A stretch of 20,432 bases of DNA, taken from the NCBI GenBank assembly GCA_964511535.1, contig CAZEFW010000171.1, positions 1 through 20,432 of the forward strand. Direction: 5' to 3'. Positions 1-8,800 of the stretch are shown here, one piece after another (position 1 is the first letter of the stretch; every line of letters begins with the position of its first letter). Source of the DNA: CAZCFB01 sp964511535. GTDB lineage: Bacteria; Myxococcota_A; Polyangia; GCA-2747355; CAZCFB01. Position numbers and translations under genes: made by a program. The notes below the pieces were generated by a model. It worked only from the letters and a program-made list of their open reading frames with translations, was not told where the DNA came from and did not search any database.

Positions 1-71
1 AGAAGGCCGCCTGACTCACGCAAAGAGCTCTCCGGAGTACCCGCCACGATTCACCCGGCTGTGGGCATGTG

Positions 72-104
72 GGCGGGCGCGAAGCGGCCGTCCAAGCGCC
101 CGCC
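72..104. terminator. Inverted repeat downstream of the HNH gene, possible terminator
   Basis: A perfect 9-bp inverted repeat (GGCGGGCGC at 72-80 and GCGCCCGCC at 96-104) encloses a 15-base loop. It lies just past the stop codon of the minus-strand HNH gene, where a transcription stop would be expected. No T-run follows on the minus strand, so this is at best a weak or factor-assisted terminator. The rest of 1-126 shows nothing recognisable. Confidence 0.3.
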
Positions 105-126
105 AGGGCGCGTCATGTCCACAGCC

Positions 127-1437
127 CTACGAGGCCGCATCAATCTCCAGCAACCAATCCACCGCAACGTCATAGTCCACCGGCACCATGCCATCCCAAG
201 TCGGCGTTCCCGTCTCGGCGTCGATATCCAGGGCTTCATTCTGGTCAAGCAACGCCTCAACAGGGCGCGGGGGCAAAACAACAGGCGGTGGCGTGGCCTC
301 GAGGCGCTGTCCGTCGGGTGAATGGAAGCAGAGCTCGCCTTCATCCGTCTTATTCAGGCTGTAGCCTCCCTCGTGAACGGCCCGGTGGTGGGTGCTGCAC
401 AGCAGCGCGAGGTTATCCAGGTCAGTGGGACCGCCATGGGCCCAGTGTTTGACATGGTGCATGTGCAGGAAGCGCCGACTTTCGCACCCCGGAAACTGGC
501 AGACGCCCTCGTCGCGTACTTTCACCGCCCGCTCCAGCGGAGCGCTCGCTCGACGGCTGGAACGTTTCAGCTGAAACGCCCCGTTGAAATTTTCCACCGG
601 CATTTCCAGGACGGGGTTGTCGCAGCACAGGCGCCTGGCAGTTTCAGGCGAGATGCCGACGCCTCCTTCCACTTCGCAGCGGCCAGGGCTGTCTGACTCC
701 TGCAGCACATCTTCGTCCACATGGACCAGCACCTGGTAGTTCTTGGGCCGCGCCTTGCCGGCCCGGTCGGCCAATCCCCTATCCAGGGCAGCGCCGGCCA
801 CCTCGCCCATGGCATCGCACAGCCGCTGGTCCGGCTCGGCATCGTTGTCGTCGCACAGCTCCTCGGAGGCCACTTGTAACGCTTTAACCAGCAGCGCACC
901 CACCTCGGGTGGCAGCCGGCCCTTGAGCACCAACATGTTGTCTTCGTCAAAGTGGTAGCCCAGGTACCGCTCATCGTGCTGCCGCTGTGCCAGCTCCTGC
1001 TCGGCCGGTTTGGCTCTTCGATAAGTTCGGATTATTCGCTCGAGCTGAGAGGTCGAGCCGTCCAGAGCCCACTCCAGTAAGGTGCTCTCGTTTTCTGGAG
1101 TGACGATGCGCGTGATGGCCCTGACTTTCGAATACGAAAGGCGCCCCTGTGAGAACGCCTCCTGAACGAGGGGGCAGTCCACCAGCTTGCGAGCCACGCG
1201 CACCTTTTCGCGGGCCGTACCCTGCTGCTCATTGGTTCGCCAGCTGAGCCAGTGGGCGCAGGAGATGAAGCCCAGGTCGGCCCACGCCTCCCGCCGGTCC
1301 ATCTCAGCTATTAGCAACAGTAGCCGGCAGGTGGCAGCCTGAATATGAGCGGACAGAATGGCGATCTTGTCGCCCAGTTCGTCGTTGGAATCTCGAGACA
1401 GATCGGGCGCGCGCTCGACTGATTTTGCGAGGGTCAT
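127..1437 (-). CDS. DUF222/HNH endonuclease domain protein
   Basis: A 436-residue protein with the layout of the DUF222-HNH (13E12-repeat) family. The N-terminal helical DUF222 region covers about residues 20-290. A C-terminal HNH module covers about 310-357, with C313/C318, the HH pair at 327-328, N342, C347, the HH pair at 350-351 and H355, so the zinc-binding and catalytic pattern looks intact. The family is presumed to nick or cut DNA, but the role of stand-alone members is poorly known; none of the neighbours suggests restriction, an intron or an intein. The ATG at 1437 is chosen because the family N-terminus begins there; the frame stays open further upstream into the divergent blaI-like gene, which is spurious. 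By eye the gene is less GC-rich than the metal operon beside it, which may point to separate acquisition. Family call is firm; function is not. Confidence 0.88.
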   Translation of the reverse strand: MTLAKSVERAPDLSRDSNDELGDKIAILSAHIQAATCRLLLLIAEMDRREAWADLGFISCAHWLSWRTNEQQGTAREKVRVARKLVDCPLVQEAFSQGRLSYSKVRAITRIVTPENESTLLEWALDGSTSQLERIIRTYRRAKPAEQELAQRQHDERYLGYHFDEDNMLVLKGRLPPEVGALLVKALQVASEELCDDNDAEPDQRLCDAMGEVAGAALDRGLADRAGKARPKNYQVLVHVDEDVLQESDSPGRCEVEGGVGISPETARRLCCDNPVLEMPVENFNGAFQLKRSSRRASAPLERAVKVRDEGVCQFPGCESRRFLHMHHVKHWAHGGPTDLDNLALLCSTHHRAVHEGGYSLNKTDEGELCFHSPDGQRLEATPPPVVLPPRPVEALLDQNEALDIDAETGTPTWDGMVPVDYDVAVDWLLEIDAAS

Positions 1438-1471
1438 TTTCGGCCTTTTTGCTATTGATTTCGAATGGTTA

Positions 1472-1477
1472 ATTGTA
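1472..1477 (-). promoter_or_regulatory. Candidate -10 element for the HNH gene
   Basis: The minus strand reads TACAAT here, one mismatch from the sigma-70 -10 consensus, about 35 bases upstream of the HNH start in a locally AT-rich stretch. The -35 match at normal spacing is poor, so this is tentative. Confidence 0.3.
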
Positions 1478-1576
1478 CCACATGGGTTAAGAAAATCTAC
1501 CCTCAGCATGAGCAAAATCTGCACAAAAAACAGACATGTCGGACGCGCGAAGGGCCTGACCGGCAGAGCCCCTGCC

Positions 1577-1605
1577 TTGCCGCCTACTACATTGTGTCGT
1601 AGCAT
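1577..1605 (+). promoter_or_regulatory. Candidate promoter with BlaI/CopY-like operator dyad
   Basis: The dyad TACTACA-TTG-TGTCGTA (1585-1601) has one mismatch and is extended by a C-G pair at 1584/1602. ACTACA/TGTAGT-type half-sites are typical of BlaI, MecI and CopY repressor operators. A possible -35 (TTGCCG, 1577-1582) and -10 (TAGCAT, 1600-1605) flank it with a 17-base spacer, so the dyad would fill the promoter spacer. It lies about 30 bases upstream of the repressor start, consistent with autoregulation of the whole operon. Each promoter hexamer matches only 4 of 6 positions. Confidence 0.5.
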
Positions 1606-1620
1606 TTTGAGTCGCACCCC

Positions 1621-1625
1621 GGAGG
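1621..1625 (+). promoter_or_regulatory. Ribosome binding site deciding the GTG start of the repressor
   Basis: GGAGG lies seven bases before the GTG at 1633. This favours that codon over the internal ATG, which would remove the beginning of the first helix of the winged-helix domain. Confidence 0.7.
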
Positions 1626-1632
1626 CGCCCAA

Positions 1633-2013
1633 GTGGCCAGACCTGGAGAACTTGAAGACCGCATCATGAACGCCCTGTGGGACCACGGCGATGCCCCCGT
1701 ACGCACGGTGCTCGAGCGCGTGGGCGGAGGGCTCGCCTACACCACGGTTATGACCGTGCTGGATCGCCTGCATCGCAAGGGTCGCGTGCAGCGTCGCAAG
1801 GAGGGCGTGGCCTGGATCTACCGCGCCGCCGCACCGCGCGAGGCGGAGCTCGGCCAGCAGGCAGCCGCCCTGCTCACCGAGGCCGGCGCCGAGGCCCGGC
1901 CGCTGCTGCTGGCCTTCCTGGATCGCGCCGAGGCCACCGACCCGGCCGTGCTCGACAAGCTCGAGGCCCTCATCCGCGAGCGCCGCGCCGCCCGCCATGG
2001 CGAGGAGGCGTGA
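1633..2013 (+). CDS. BlaI/MecI/CopY-family transcriptional repressor
   Basis: A 126-residue winged-helix protein, the normal size for the BlaI/MecI/CopY (penicillinase repressor) family. The family signature is clear: a first helix around residues 6-17, and a recognition helix and wing around 34-63 with the Thr-Val-x-Thr-Val-Leu-x-Arg-Leu and Lys-Gly pattern. The C-terminal part (about 66-120) is helical, as expected for dimerisation. Family members bind operator dyads and are removed by proteolysis (BlaI, MecI) or by metal binding (CopY). No CopY-type Cys-x-Cys motif is present, so control by the M56 protease is more likely. GTG start with a strong GGAGG site. The stop codon overlaps the ATG of the protease gene by one base (TGATG), implying translational coupling. 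It probably represses itself and the four downstream genes through the dyad at 1585-1601. Confidence 0.9.
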   Translation: MARPGELEDRIMNALWDHGDAPVRTVLERVGGGLAYTTVMTVLDRLHRKGRVQRRKEGVAWIYRAAAPREAELGQQAAALLTEAGAEARPLLLAFLDRAEATDPAVLDKLEALIRERRAARHGEEA

Positions 2014-2972
2014 TGGCCGCGGCCCTCGCCCTCGTGCTCCTGGCCCTCTGCCTCTGCGCGGCGTGGGCCACCGCCTGGCCCCTGCTGCTGGGGTGGCGCC
2101 GGCTCACCGCCGCCCTGCCCCGCCTGGCCCGCTTCAACCCGCTGGCCCTGGCCGTGCCGGTGTTGCTGGGCGTGGTGCTGGCCACCGGCGCGGTATGGCC
2201 CGCCCACTCTTTCAGCCTGGCCTGGATCGGCTGCCACTGCTCCCCTGGCGGCGGCGCGGTCCACCTCTGCCTGGCCCACCCGTCCGGCGCCCTGCCGCTG
2301 CTCCCGGCCGCCATGTTCCTGCTGGTCTGGTTCGGCTGGCGCCCGGTGAAGGTCGCGCGGGATCTGGTCCTGCGACTGCGCGCCGCCCGCACCCTGCGCC
2401 TCGCCCCGGGCTGGGAGCCAGACCGGGACCACGATGTGCTGCTGGGCAACCTCGGCGAGGCCAACGCCTTCACCGCTGGCTTGCTGCGCCCCTCGGTGCT
2501 GGTGGATCGAGGCTGGTGGTCCGGCCTGTCCAACACCGAGCGGACCATCGTCGCCGCCCACGAGCGCGCCCACGCCCGCTGCGGTGATCCCCTGACCCAC
2601 ACGGTCGCCAAATTCCTGGCCGGGCTCTACCCCGCGCGCCTGACCGTCCCCCTGCTGGACGACTGGCTCGACCTGGCCGAGCACCGCGCGGACCAGGCCG
2701 CGGCCAGCGCCACGGGCGATGCGCTCCGCGTCGCCGACCTGCTCATGAGCCAGGCACGCATGGACGACGCCCCCTCGCTGGTGCCCGCCTTCGCCGGCGG
2801 CAGCCTCGAGCGCCGGGTGCGGTCCCTGCTCGCCACCGGCAGCGGCCCGCTGCACCTCGGCTCCGATCTGAGGGCCGGCCCTGCCCTCGCCCTCGCCGCT
2901 CTGATGGTGGTGGGGCTGTTCGGCTACCAGATCCACTCCGCCCTGGAGTGGCTGGTCCGCCTCCACCCGTAG
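2013..2972 (+). CDS. M56-family (BlaR1-like) membrane metalloprotease without penicillin sensor domain
   Basis: A 319-residue polytopic protein. Likely membrane segments lie at about residues 3-27, 44-63, 93-110 and 289-307, the four-helix plan of BlaR1. The cytoplasmic loop between helices 3 and 4 carries the zinc protease site: HERAH at 183-187 and the third-ligand region E223-H-R-A-D227. BlaR1 proteins continue after helix 4 with a beta-lactam-binding domain of about 250 residues; here only about ten residues follow, so the signal cannot be penicillin bound by such a domain. The predicted periplasmic loop between helices 2 and 3 holds C74, H75, C76, H84, C86 and H89, a plausible metal site. 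A GAGGAGG site precedes the start. I infer that it senses metal and triggers cleavage of the neighbouring repressor. The protease family is firm; the stimulus is inference. Confidence 0.88.
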   Translation: MAAALALVLLALCLCAAWATAWPLLLGWRRLTAALPRLARFNPLALAVPVLLGVVLATGAVWPAHSFSLAWIGCHCSPGGGAVHLCLAHPSGALPLLPAAMFLLVWFGWRPVKVARDLVLRLRAARTLRLAPGWEPDRDHDVLLGNLGEANAFTAGLLRPSVLVDRGWWSGLSNTERTIVAAHERAHARCGDPLTHTVAKFLAGLYPARLTVPLLDDWLDLAEHRADQAAASATGDALRVADLLMSQARMDDAPSLVPAFAGGSLERRVRSLLATGSGPLHLGSDLRAGPALALAALMVVGLFGYQIHSALEWLVRLHP

Positions 2973-2980
2973 TCCGCCAT

Positions 2981-2986
2981 GGAGAA
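2981..2986 (+). promoter_or_regulatory. Ribosome binding site favouring the ATG at 2994
   Basis: GGAGAA lies seven bases before the ATG at 2994. It overlaps the alternative ATG at 2979, which has no comparable site of its own. This supports the shorter outer-membrane factor with a cleaner signal peptide. Confidence 0.55.
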
Positions 2987-2993
2987 CGATCCC

Positions 2994-4259
2994 ATGACCC
3001 CACCTGCGCGGCTCTCTACTACAACCTGTAGTATCGCCATCGTCACCGTCATGCTGCTGGCCGCTCCGCCCCGCGCGCTGGCCGCCCCGACGACGACGCC
3101 CACCAGCGAAGCTGCGCTGGTGCGAGCCTACCTGGCCACGGCTCCGGTGAAAGCCGGGGAAGCAGCAGCGCGCGAGCATCGCCGCGCTGCCGCCGTGATC
3201 GCGCCCTACCTCAACCCCCCGGAGCTGAGCGTGGCCCGCGAGCAGTCCCTCGGTGATGACACCGCCTTCGCCTCCACCATCGTGGGGCTCGCCATCTCTC
3301 TGGAGGTGAGCGGCCGTCACGGGCTGACCCAATCGGCCGCCCGGCTGGACGGCGAGGCTCTCTCCCATGCTCGCGAGTCGAACCGGCGCGCGGCGGTGTG
3401 CGCCCTGCTGCGCCAGGCGAGGCAGGCCCACGCGGTCCAGCGCAAGGTCGCCCTGCTCACCGAGGGCCACGCGCAGCTCATATCTCTGGGCGGGGACCTG
3501 CAGCGGCTGGTCAAGGCGGGCGAGCGCGCCCCCTTCGATCACCTCCGGCTGACCCTCATGCTCGAAGAGCACGCCAGGGAGCTGGGCGCGGCCCGCGGCG
3601 ATCTGGCTGGCCTGCGCGCCGAGCTCTCTTCACTCACCGGCGCCGAGGTGGGCCCGGTCACGCTCTCCTCCGTGTCGTCGCCCAGGCCAGCCGCCAGCAC
3701 CACAGGGCCGTCGGCCGCGGAGCGCGCCCTGCAGGTGGGAGCCCGCGCCGAGGGCCTGCGCGTCAAGGCCGCCGGCCGCGCGCGCGTCCCGGAGCTCGGA
3801 CTGTACGGCGGCTACCGCCTGGACCAGGCCCCCGGGGCGGACGCCGGCCACGGCTACGAGGCGGGGCTCACCATCAACCTGCCGTTCACCGACATGGCCC
3901 GGCGGGATCGCGCCTCGGCCGCGGCGCGCCAGCGATCCCTCCGGGCTCGTGCCACCACCCTCGAGGCCACCCGCCGCGCCCGCCTCACCGCGCTCGTGGC
4001 CCGCGCCTCGGCCATCAGCCAGCAGCTCCGGCAGGAGAGCGTGGACCTCGCCGCCCTGCGCAAGGCGGCCACCCGGCGCTACCTCACCGGTGAGGGCGAT
4101 CTGTCGGACCTCATCGACACGCTGCAGGCGCTGGAGACGGCCTCCCTGCAGCGCGATGCGCTCAGGGCGGAGCTCGACATGCTCGCCCTGGAGGCGGCCT
4201 GCGCCCGGGGGAAATTCCACGACCCGGCCATGGAGAAGATGGTCCAGGAGGTGAACTGA
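2994..4259 (+). CDS. TolC/CzcC-family outer-membrane efflux factor
   Basis: A 421-residue secreted protein with a signal peptide (about residues 1-31, hydrophobic core then Ala-Leu-Ala-Ala) and two long coiled-coil halves, as in TolC/CzcC outer-membrane channels. The two beta-barrel hairpins are visible around residues 95-110 (hydrophobic strand followed by a Gly-Arg-His turn) and around 285-300 (Gly-Tyr-Glu-Ala-Gly-Leu then a Leu-Pro-Phe turn). The C-terminal Gly-Glu-Gly-Asp-x-x-Asp-Leu-Ile-Asp stretch followed by a Leu/Glu-rich helix is also typical. Its length matches CzcC-like proteins. It would form the outer-membrane exit duct of the tripartite pump encoded with the next two genes. Start set at 2994 by spacing to the ribosome binding site; 2979 is possible. 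It ends in a one-base TGATG overlap with the adaptor gene. Confidence 0.87.
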   Translation: MTPPARLSTTTCSIAIVTVMLLAAPPRALAAPTTTPTSEAALVRAYLATAPVKAGEAAAREHRRAAAVIAPYLNPPELSVAREQSLGDDTAFASTIVGLAISLEVSGRHGLTQSAARLDGEALSHARESNRRAAVCALLRQARQAHAVQRKVALLTEGHAQLISLGGDLQRLVKAGERAPFDHLRLTLMLEEHARELGAARGDLAGLRAELSSLTGAEVGPVTLSSVSSPRPAASTTGPSAAERALQVGARAEGLRVKAAGRARVPELGLYGGYRLDQAPGADAGHGYEAGLTINLPFTDMARRDRASAAARQRSLRARATTLEATRRARLTALVARASAISQQLRQESVDLAALRKAATRRYLTGEGDLSDLIDTLQALETASLQRDALRAELDMLALEAACARGKFHDPAMEKMVQEVN

Positions 4260-5827
4260 TGAACGGCACAGCGCCCCCCACCCCACCTCACCTTCTCCTG
4301 CTGCTGCTCATCTGCTTTTCGGCCTGCGACCCGGCCCAGGCCGGCGGCCCCCACGGCCACGGACATGGTCACGGACATGGTCACGGTCATGGCCATGGCC
4401 ACAGCCACGGCCCCGAGCCGGTGGCCCTGACCCTCTGGACCGACACCCACGAGCTGTTCGTGGAGTTCGACCCGCTGGTGGCGGGAAAGAAGTCCACCTA
4501 CCACGCGCATGTCAGCCGCATCTCCGATAACCGCCCGGCCGCCGCGGGCTCGTTCGCCGTGCGCTTCGAAGCAGCGGGCGCCGCCCCCACGGAGTTGAAG
4601 GTGGACAAGGTGGAGCGCCAGGGCATCTTCGCGCCCTCGGGCGCCTCGCCCGCAGCGGGTGAGTACCGGCTGGTGTTCACCTTCGCCCACGGGAAACACC
4701 AGGCCCGCTGGGACGCCGGCCCCGTGAAGCTCGGGTCCACGGCCCACGCTTTCCCCGAGCAGGCCGAGGGCAGCATCGCCTTCCTCAAGGAGCAGCAGTG
4801 GAAGATCCCGTTCGCGACCCATCTGCCGGCCAAGGGCAAGATCGCCCGGGAGCTGGCCCTGCCGGCCACGGTCTCGGCAGACACCACCCTGACCCGCACC
4901 ATCACCGCCCCCTCGGCGGGTACCGTGTACTGGGTCGGGCCGCGCGGCCCGGCGGTGGTGGGCATGAAGGTCAAGCGCGGCCAGGTGCTCGGCCGCCTGG
5001 CTCCGGCGGCCGCGCCGGATCATGTGAGCACGCTTCAGCTGCAGATCCAGCGCGGGCTTATCGAGCGTGACCTGGCTGCCAAGACCCTCAAGCGGCTCGC
5101 CGGGCTGGCAAAGGAGGGCCTGATACCCGCGCGCCGGCTGGCCGACGCCAGCGCGACCCTGGGCAAGGCCGAGGCGGGCCTGCGCGCCGCCCGCGGCAAG
5201 GCGGGCCAGCTCCGGGGGCGCAAGGCCTCGGCCCTGCCCCTGATGGCCACGGCGGACGGCACCGTCGTGGAGCTGCACGCCACCGACGGCCACCAGGTGT
5301 CCGCGGGAGAGGTCCTGGCCCACATCGCCAGGGAGCAACGCGTGATGGTCAAGGCCGCCGCGTTCTCCCTCGACCTGCCGCGCATCAACCTGATCCGGCG
5401 CGCGCGCCTGCGGCTGCCCGCCCGCGACACCGAGGTGGTGCTCGACGAGGACAACAGCCAGCTGCTCACCAGGCGGGTGGTGCTGGATCCCGACACCCTC
5501 ACCGCGCCGGTGGCCTACCTGGTGGAGAACCCGGACGAGGTGCTGCGCATCGGCGAGCTGGCCGAGCTGCGCATCGCCACCGGCCAGGCCAAGGACAGCC
5601 TCACCGTGCCGGTGGACGCCGTGGTGGAGGTCAACACGCGCCCGTACCTGTACGCCATGCGCACCGGCGAGTCCTTCGACCGGCTCCGGGTGACCCTCGG
5701 CCCCTCCGACGGCAAGCGCGTGGCCGTACAGTCGGGCCTGCAGGCCACAGACCGCGTGGTGACCACCGGCGCCTTCGACATCTACGCCGCCCAGCTGGCC
5801 GGGACCGTCGAGTCCCACCGGCACTAG
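4259..5827 (+). CDS. CzcB/CusB-type periplasmic adaptor of a heavy-metal RND pump, with His tract
   Basis: A 522-residue membrane-fusion protein. The N-terminus is hydrophobic (residues 11-20) and ends in a possible lipobox before C23, so it may be an inner-membrane lipoprotein. A tract of ten histidines alternating mostly with glycine follows (residues 32-50). Next comes an N-terminal beta domain (about 55-155) seen in many CzcB-like adaptors, recognisable by its Leu-Phe-Val-Glu-Phe and Leu-Val-Ala-Gly-Lys pattern. The split barrel-sandwich/lipoyl halves lie around 205-250 and 320-360, with a helical hairpin between them, then beta-barrel and membrane-proximal domains. CusB-family adaptors bridge pump and outer-membrane channel and can hand metal to the pump; the His tract may bind metal. 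AGGAGG lies seven bases before the start. The family call is firm, the metal unknown. Confidence 0.92.
   Translation: MNGTAPPTPPHLLLLLLICFSACDPAQAGGPHGHGHGHGHGHGHGHGHSHGPEPVALTLWTDTHELFVEFDPLVAGKKSTYHAHVSRISDNRPAAAGSFAVRFEAAGAAPTELKVDKVERQGIFAPSGASPAAGEYRLVFTFAHGKHQARWDAGPVKLGSTAHAFPEQAEGSIAFLKEQQWKIPFATHLPAKGKIARELALPATVSADTTLTRTITAPSAGTVYWVGPRGPAVVGMKVKRGQVLGRLAPAAAPDHVSTLQLQIQRGLIERDLAAKTLKRLAGLAKEGLIPARRLADASATLGKAEAGLRAARGKAGQLRGRKASALPLMATADGTVVELHATDGHQVSAGEVLAHIAREQRVMVKAAAFSLDLPRINLIRRARLRLPARDTEVVLDEDNSQLLTRRVVLDPDTLTAPVAYLVENPDEVLRIGELAELRIATGQAKDSLTVPVDAVVEVNTRPYLYAMRTGESFDRLRVTLGPSDGKRVAVQSGLQATDRVVTTGAFDIYAAQLAGTVESHRH
4352..4408 (+). repeat. Gly-His coding repeat in the adaptor gene
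   Basis: Alternating Gly and His codons built from near-identical 12-base units (GGACATGGTCAC and variants), encoding ten histidines just after the signal peptide. The DNA repetition makes copy-number change by slippage plausible. Confidence 0.85.
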
Positions 5828-5842
5828 CCAGGAGCGCGCCCC

Positions 5843-8800
5843 ATGTGGACCCACGTCATCCGCTGGTCGCTGCACAACCGCATCGCGGTGCTGGTGCTGG
5901 CCGCGGCGCTCCTTGGCTGGGGCGGCTACGCCACCTCGCGCATGGCCGTGGACGTGCTGCCCGACATCACCGCCCCGACGGTGACGGTGATGACCGAGGC
6001 CCACGGCATGGCCCCGGACGAGGTGGAGACCCTGATCACCTTGCCCCTGGAGACATCCCTCAACGGCGTGCCAGAGTTGCGCCGCCTGCGCAGCGCGTCG
6101 GGTATCGGCCTGTCCATCATCTGGGTCGAGTTCGACTGGGACGTGGACCCCTACCGCGCCCGCCAGCTGGTGTCCGAGCGGCTGCTGGCGGTGCAGGACA
6201 CCCTGCCCGCCGCCGCGGGGGCGCCGGCCATGACGCCCATGTCCTCGCTGATGGGGGAGATCATGTTCCTCGGCCTGCGGGGAGCCGACGGCGTGGACCC
6301 CATGCGCGTACGCGACGTGGCCGAGTGGCAGGTGCGGCGTCGGCTGCTCGGCCTGCGCGGCGTGGCCCAGGTGATGCCCATCGGCGGCGAGCTGAAGCAG
6401 ATCCAGGTGGTGCTGCAGCCCGGGCCCATGCGCCGCCTGCGGGTGGGGCATCGCCAGGTGCTCGACGCCCTGCGCGGCGCGTCGGACAACGCGCCGGGCG
6501 GCTTCTACGTCAGCGGCCACCAGGAGTACCTGATCCGGGCCGTGGTGCGCGCGGGCACCCTCAAGGAGCTGGGCCAGGTGGTGGTGGCCCGGCGAGGCGG
6601 CGCGCCGGTGCTGCTGCGCCAGGTGGCCAACGTGCGCGTGGGCGCGGCCCTGGCCCGGGGCACCGCCTCCATCGACGGCAAGCCCGCCGTTGTGCTGGCC
6701 GTGGTCAAGTCACCCGCGGCCAACACCCTGGAGCTGACCCGGCGCATCGACGACGCCCTGGACAACATGACCGGCTCCCTGCCCGAGGGGATCAGCCTCT
6801 ATCGCAAGGGCTTCAGGCAGTCGAAGTTCATCCGGGTGGCCCTGAACAACGTCACGCGCCACATCCTGGAGAGCGCGGTGCTGGTGGTGGCGCTGTTGGC
6901 GCTGTTCCTGATGAACTGGCGCACCTCCTTCATCTCCCTGCTGGCGCTGCCTCTGTCGGTGGTTGGGGGACTGCTGGTGCTGTACGCCCTGGGAGACACC
7001 ATCAACACCATGACCCTGGGGGGCGTGGCCATCGCCATCGGCGCCCTGGTGGACGACGCCATCATCGACGTGGAGAACGTCTACCGCCGGCTCCGCCTGC
7101 GAGCGGAGATGCCCGAGGAGCAGCGCCCGTCTCGCCTGTCCACGGTGCTCTCGGCCTCCCTGGAGATCCGGCCGTCCATCGTGCACGCCACCGTGATCAT
7201 CGTCATCGTGTTCTTGCCGCTGTTCTTCTTCTCCGGGCTGGAGGGGCGCTTGCTGATGCCCCTGGGCAAGGCGTACGTGGCCAGCCTGCTCTGCTCCCTG
7301 GCTGTGGCCGTCACCGTGACGCCGGCGCTGTGCCTGATCTTGCTGCGGGAGGTCCCCCCCCCGACGGTGAGACGGGACGCGTGGCTGGTGCGCGGGCTCA
7401 AGGCGGCCTACGCGCCGTCGCTGGAGGTGGCCATCAGCAGCCCGCGGCTGGTCGCGGCGCTCTCTCTGGCCGGCGTGGCCATGGCCACGGTGATGCTGCT
7501 CTCATTCGGCCGCAGCTTCATGCCCGCCTTCTCCGAGGGGAGCTTCACCATCGCCGCGTCCACCGTGCCGGGCACGCCCCTGGTCCAGTCGGACCGCATG
7601 GCAGGTCGGCTGGAGCGGGCCGTGGGCGCCCTGCCCTTCGTCACCAGCGTGGTGCGCCGCACCGGCCGCGCCGAGCTGGACGAGCACGCCCAGGACGTGC
7701 AGTCCAGCGAGCTGGAGGTCACCGTGGACCTGGACCGGGTCAGCCGCGCCGTGGCCGAGAGCCGCATCCGCGAGGCAGGCGCGACCATCCCCGGCATGGC
7801 CGTGAGCGTGGGCCAGCCCATCAGCCACCGGGTGGAGCACATGCTCTCCGGGGTCAAGACCTCGGTGGCGGTGAAGATCTTCGGCGATGACCTGCCCACC
7901 CTGCGCACCCTGGGGCAGAAGGTCAAGGCGGCCATGGCGGGCGTCCCCGGCGTGGTGGACCTCTCCGTGGAGCGCCAGACCGACGTGCCGCAGACCCTGG
8001 TGCGCCCGCGCCCCGCGGCGATGGCCCAGGTGGGCATCACCCCCGGCGATCTGGCGGAGTTCGTGGAGACCGCCTTCCTCGGGCACAAGGTGGCCAACTA
8101 CTGGGAGGGCCAGCGCACCTACGACCTGGTGGTCAAGCTGCCCGACGCCCACCGGAGCGGCCACGAGGCCCTGGCCCGCACCCCCATCGACGCCGACGGG
8201 CAGGTGTTCGCGCCCCTGGCCCAGGTGGCGCGCGTTGAGCAGACCATGGGGCCGAACCTGATCAACCGGGAGAACGCGCAGCGGCGCCTGGTGGTGATGG
8301 CCAACGTGGCCGACCGCGACATCCGCTCGGTGATCAACGAGGTGCAGCGCAAGGTGGCGGGCGCCGTCACCTTCCCCGAGGGGTACCACCTAGAGTACGG
8401 CGGCCAGTTCGAGAGCGAGGCCAAGGCGAGCCGCACCATCCTGTCGCTCTCCCTGCTGGCCATGCTCGGCATCGTGGGCGTGCTCTGGGTGGCGTTCGGA
8501 TCCCTGCGCGACACCCTCATCGTGCTGGTGAACCTGCCCCTGTCGCTGGTGGGCGGCGCCGTGGCCGTGGACATGTCAGGGGGCGTGCTCTCCGTGGCAC
8601 ACCTGGTGGGCTTCATCACCCTGTTCGGCATCGCCACCCGCAACGGCATCATGATGATCACCCACTATCGCCACCTGCTGGAGCAGGAGGGGGCCGACCT
8701 GCTGGAGGCGGTGCGCCGCGGCAGCCAGGAGCGGCTGGTGCCGGTGCTGATGACCGCCCTGGCCACGGGCCTGGCCCTGACCCCCATAGCCCTGAGCCTC

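Noticed and set aside
1438..1998. Upstream extension of the HNH frame to 623 residues
   Set aside because: The extension runs antisense through the repressor gene and its first part has no family resemblance; the family N-terminus begins at 1437.
1818..3572. A 584-residue minus-strand open frame across the operon start
   Set aside because: It is a low-complexity Gly/Arg/Gln-rich shadow of three clearly coding plus-strand genes in GC-rich DNA.
4079..6520. An 813-residue minus-strand open frame opposite the adaptor and pump genes
   Set aside because: His/Gly/Ala-rich shadow translation with no domain pattern; the plus strand has two strong family matches here.
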